From Candidatus Atribacteria bacterium (GTDB lineage Bacteria > Atribacterota > Atribacteria > Atribacterales > Atribacteraceae), in assembly GCA_026390275.1 (NCBI GenBank), contig JAPLGF010000244.1, positions 1-5,989 on the forward strand: a DNA stretch of 5,989 nucleotides, in the 5' to 3' direction. The notes beneath the pieces are model-generated. The model was given only the letters and a program-made list of their open reading frames with translations, was not told the origin of the DNA and searched no databases. The position numbers and the translations under genes were made by a program. Shown in pieces: positions 4,873 through 5,989 of this stretch; positions within the stretch are counted from its first letter, which is position 1, and each line of letters opens with the position of its first letter.

Positions 4873-5989
4873 ATGAAAAGAATATCTATTATCCTGGCAG
4901 TCGTTCTCTGTGGAATCATCTTCTGTGGTGCCCTGGCTTGGGGAGGGGAGTATTTTTACGGGAAGTTTTTTGCTACCAAAGACGACCTGATGAATTCCTT
5001 CAAAAAAGCCGGCATCAACTGGAAGCAGTTTGAGGGTGAAACCATCACCTTCCTGGGAAACTCCGAACCCAACCAGGAAAGTATCATGAAACTGGTTCCC
5101 ATTTTCGAAGAATTAACCGGCATTAAGGTCACCCATGAACTGGTGAACGAGGAAAATCTGCGACAAAAAATTACCATCGACCTCACCGGAAAAACCGGGG
5201 TTTACGATGCCATGTTGCTCGATCCAGGCTACATTTCTCTCTACGTAAAGAGTGACTCCCTGGATGACTTGGGACTTTATCTCAATGATGCGGCACTCAC
5301 CGATCAGAAATGGTATCAATGGCCGAGCGACTTCCCGGAAAACTTCATCAAAATTGGTCAGGTCAAAGACGTCCAGTACGGTCTTCCCCTCCACCTTTCC
5401 GGAACGCTCATGATCTACCGGAAGGACATCTATCAAGAAAAAGGTATCCCCGGACCGGCCAAGACGTTTGACGAACTTATGGATTACGCCTCGAAACTCA
5501 ACCAACCGGATGACTATTACGGCATCGCTATGCGAGGAATGGCTGGTGCCGGTCTCAACATGTTCATCTGGACCACCTTTTTAAAGTCTTTCGGTGGAAA
5601 GTGGTGGGATGAAAACTGGAAACCAACTCTCGATTCCCCAGAATCCATTTCCTCAGTAAAATTCTATTCTGATATCCTGAAGAAATACGGACCTCCGGGT
5701 GTCTCCAGTTGGGAATGGTCCAAGATTCTCTCGGGTCTCCAGACTGGCAAAGTCACTACCGCTATCGACACCCCGGCTTTCGCCATTTCCATAGAAAATC
5801 CGGAATTGTCCAAATCCGCAGGAAAATGGGGATATGCCCCGCAACCGGCCGGGAAAGCAGGAATCACGATGGATCCGTACTCCTGGTATGTGGGTATTAA
5901 TAAAGATTCCCAGCACAAAAAAGCAGCCTGGCTGTTCATGACCTGGATGACTAGCAAAGAAGTTCAGATGGCCATCGGTGGTCCGACCA
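4873..5989 (+). CDS. ABC transporter extracellular solute-binding protein, family 1 (sugar, CUT1 type), 3' end outside window
   Basis: 372 codons with no stop before the right edge; family members have about 400-450 residues, so only the C-terminus is missing. It starts with a Sec signal peptide: MKR, a hydrophobic core (about 5-21), and a likely signal-peptidase I site ALA-W (20-23). Cys13 and Cys18 do not sit in a lipobox, so it appears secreted or periplasmic rather than a lipoprotein. The mature part has the family 1 pattern: a first beta strand ITFLGNSE (58-65), IMKLVPIFEELTGIKVTHEL (71-90), YDAMLLD (111-117), YGLPLHLSGTLMIYRKDIYQEKGI (169-192), KTFDELMDYASKL (197-209), and WLFMTWMTSKEVQ (353-365). 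It delivers a sugar or oligosaccharide to an ABC importer whose permeases would be expected just downstream. The ligand is unknown; the nagA/SIS neighbours make an amino sugar or amino-sugar oligomer plausible. An alternative in-frame ATG at 4822 would add 17 charged residues. Confidence 0.92.
   Translation, partial: MKRISIILAVVLCGIIFCGALAWGGEYFYGKFFATKDDLMNSFKKAGINWKQFEGETITFLGNSEPNQESIMKLVPIFEELTGIKVTHELVNEENLRQKITIDLTGKTGVYDAMLLDPGYISLYVKSDSLDDLGLYLNDAALTDQKWYQWPSDFPENFIKIGQVKDVQYGLPLHLSGTLMIYRKDIYQEKGIPGPAKTFDELMDYASKLNQPDDYYGIAMRGMAGAGLNMFIWTTFLKSFGGKWWDENWKPTLDSPESISSVKFYSDILKKYGPPGVSSWEWSKILSGLQTGKVTTAIDTPAFAISIENPELSKSAGKWGYAPQPAGKAGITMDPYSWYVGINKDSQHKKAAWLFMTWMTSKEVQMAIGGPT

Noticed and set aside
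5653..5957. Minus-strand open frames opposite the solute-binding protein
   Set aside because: Antisense shadows of a clear family 1 binding-protein reading frame.

Overview
The window is a bacterial carbohydrate locus of moderate GC (roughly 45-50% in the genes, much lower in the central intergenic stretch). It holds five protein genes in two divergent groups. Bacterial character is shown by Shine-Dalgarno sequences, a 4-bp ATGA gene overlap, and a typical CUT1-type sugar ABC binding protein. The protein styles and the gene mix (SIS-type deaminase, NagA, URO-D-like protein, Gfo/Idh oxidoreductase, sugar-binding protein) would suit an anaerobic, sugar-fermenting lineage such as Atribacterota, Thermotogota or a related group. 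That is an impression only; no marker gene is present.

Left group, minus strand (1-2003): a SIS-domain sugar-phosphate isomerase/deaminase (969-2003) is followed, with start and stop codons overlapping, by nagA (N-acetylglucosamine-6-phosphate deacetylase), which runs off the left edge. Together they form a short catabolic module. NagA removes the acetyl group from an N-acetyl-hexosamine 6-phosphate. The SIS protein, in place of the usual NagB fold, probably deaminates and isomerises the amino-sugar phosphate to a ketose phosphate.

Centre (2004 to about 2540): a divergent intergenic region of about 0.5 kb. It has a TATAAT-like box for the minus-strand genes, a very T-rich (pyrimidine-rich) tract, and three short dyad symmetries between 2389 and 2433 that could be operators.

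Right group, plus strand (about 2540-5989): a URO-D/MtaA-fold protein whose visible ATG (2638) seems too far downstream; a Gfo/Idh/MocA-family NAD(P)-dependent oxidoreductase (3730-4731); a weak terminator-like hairpin; and a family 1 extracellular solute-binding protein with a signal peptide (from 4873), cut off by the right edge. The simplest reading is a locus for import and breakdown of an amino sugar or a glycoside containing one: the binding protein captures it, the Gfo/Idh protein oxidises or epimerises a sugar, and the SIS/NagA pair funnels amino sugar into glycolysis. The role of the URO-D-like protein is unknown.

The points most worth a second look are the 5' end of the URO-D-like gene (a conserved-looking coding stretch with no standard start codon, next to a run of seven A), its altered putative metal-ligand set, and the dyad cluster in the divergent promoter region. 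No tRNA, rRNA, CRISPR array, transposase or insertion sequence was seen.
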